Of a stretch of 8,561 bases of DNA, positions 8,401-8,561 are shown piece after piece. The stretch is from Bacteroidota bacterium (GTDB lineage: Bacteria > Bacteroidota > Bacteroidia > Bacteroidales > JADFUO01): assembly GCA_015222115.1 (NCBI GenBank), contig JADFUO010000095.1, positions 1 through 8,561 on the forward strand, given 5' to 3'. The notes under the pieces were generated by a model that saw only the letters and a list, made by a program, of their open reading frames with translations, made no database searches and was not told the origin of the DNA. Numbering within the stretch: position 1 is the first letter of the stretch; each line of letters starts with the position of its first letter. Both the position numbers and the translations under genes were made by a program.

Positions 8401-8561
8401 GGCAGCATGACGGCGATGTTTATTGGACAGTTAGCTATCTGTATCCTTATGAAGGATATTACAGTGCAAAATCAGGTGCAATTGGAGATAATCAATATTC
8501 AGAACTCTCTTTGACATTGGAAATAATGACAGCAGACAGTATTTCATTTGTCAGAAAAGTC
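5475..8561 (+). CDS. Second gingipain-family (peptidase C25) secreted cysteine protease, 3' end outside window
   Basis: The frame is open from ATG 5475 to the last base (1029 residues visible). The signal peptide (1-25) ends NSTIA before Gln26, fitting the Bacteroidota tendency for Gln after signal peptidase I cleavage. The propeptide spans about 27-245, the C25 catalytic domain about 248-645, an Ig-like domain about 648-728, and two related beta-sandwich domains about 731-846 and 848-962, with motifs DDNGNGIPEFGE (742-753) and GNGNGRLDPGE (861-871). A jelly-roll or MAM-like domain opens with DDFETGDF (964-971) and is cut by the window edge. The dyad is His495 (RDHGSETGW, very close to the GHGSETAW of RgpB) and Cys527 (INCLTGKF), 32 residues apart. 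HHHGDAFLTLY (631-641) closes the catalytic domain. YNSSR (241-245) is a plausible activation site. Compared with the upstream paralogue, about 167 residues are missing, so a T9SS sorting domain is expected but not seen. Role: extracellular proteolysis; substrate unknown. Confidence 0.92.
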   Translation, partial: MKTKNYKLLFLFVGAMLFIVNSTIAQKTTYDDSWAKAGFNLTKENSTGVKINYSINEFSLEDIEIKGEAMQKLMLPGHFLPNDEGAPDLPGNGRYIAILQGANAKLIISASRIETLSNINISPAPRIPLDTETGPLVYNKNNEIYSKNAFYPEKPVILSAPSKIRGVDVVMLGITPFQYNPVTKELLVYRDLEIEVVFEGGNNHFGEDILRSRWFDPILEDAILNYASLPEIDYDKRILNYNSSRDVGCEYLIVSPDGVDFQSWADSIKSFRIKQGILSEVVTLSDIGGNNVTTLENYFNDAYNNWDIPPVAVLLLADYGTSGNTIISPTLPHPYQGTYITDNIYADVDGDNLPEIIFARITARDNSELEVMITKFLDYERTPPINPDFYDHPITALGWQTTRWFQICSESIGGFFKNEQSKDPVRINEIYSGNPGYDPWSTATNTSTVVNYFGPNGLGYIPATPQELGGWSGGNATMINNTINSGSFIVQHRDHGSETGWAHPGYHNSDINGLNNTDLTFVMSINCLTGKFNYTSECFTEKFHRHTYNGQNSGALGLIAASEVSFSFVNDTYVWGVYDNMWTDFMPDYGTTPDSRGLLPAFGNSAGKYFLQQSSWPYNTNSKVVTYNLFHHHGDAFLTLYSEVPQDLDILHDGVILGGLDFFTVQATDSAFIALTVDDEIIGTGYGQGIGVPVDISIIPQQPGTVVLMTATLTNYFRYTELIDVIPPDGPYCIQDSYTINDDNGNGIPEFGETILISLAIKNIGNSDAIGANVKISANDSYITISDSTEYYDTIPSQQIITVTDGFEIQVADNIPDQHMTMFDVTITDELDSTWNSVIFMTYSAPMLEIGTLTINDMISGNGNGRLDPGETAEIIVKIYNKGHCLAENTIGYLSTDCHYIELLNDVDTIGTIGFFGPNVARFDVTVDPETPNGVIIATFDYEVVSGAYQETETFIRKIGLLYDDFETGDFSKFDWQHDGDVYWTVSYLYPYEGYYSAKSGAIGDNQYSELSLTLEIMTADSISFVRKV

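Noticed and set aside
5475..8561. Absence of a T9SS sorting domain in the second peptidase
   Set aside because: The gene is cut by the window edge inside the domain that precedes the sorting domain in its paralogue, so the absence is not evidence of a real loss.

Overview
The window looks like chromosomal DNA from a member of the phylum Bacteroidota, probably class Bacteroidia. It is AT-rich. The starts lack Shine-Dalgarno sequences. TAnnTTTG-like promoter elements lie upstream of all three genes. Two large signal-peptide proteins of the gingipain family (peptidase C25) are present, and the complete one ends in a type IX secretion system (T9SS) sorting domain, a combination essentially restricted to this phylum. 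The exact genus cannot be read from the sequence.

Layout: positions 1-214 are non-coding, with small inverted and direct repeats. Positions 215-1495 (minus strand) encode a complete tyrosyl-tRNA synthetase (tyrS), a housekeeping gene. Positions 1496-1892 form a divergent intergenic region with a candidate promoter for each flanking gene and a perfect 8-bp hyphenated palindrome just downstream of the rightward promoter. Positions 1893-5354 (plus) encode a complete 1153-residue C25-family cysteine peptidase with propeptide, catalytic domain, Ig-like domain, two related beta-sandwich domains, a jelly-roll-like domain and a T9SS C-terminal domain. After a 120-bp gap, a second C25-family peptidase begins at 5475 and runs off the right edge in frame (1029 residues visible). 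It has the same domain order but a clearly different catalytic-site subtype.

How they work together: the two peptidases are tandem paralogues, very probably exported through the Sec machinery, and the first at least is then carried across the outer membrane by T9SS. Both keep the His-Cys catalytic dyad. Both also have a matching N-x-S-R motif where propeptide meets catalytic domain, which would suit zymogen processing at arginine. Natural roles would be extracellular protein degradation for nutrients or maturation of other surface proteins; the substrate is not readable from sequence. tyrS is functionally unrelated.

No CRISPR array, mobile element, rRNA or tRNA was seen. The most interesting signals are the pair of peptidases with different catalytic heads on similar tails, a His/Cys-dense active site in the first one, the shared promoter-like element, and the palindrome in a long 5' leader.
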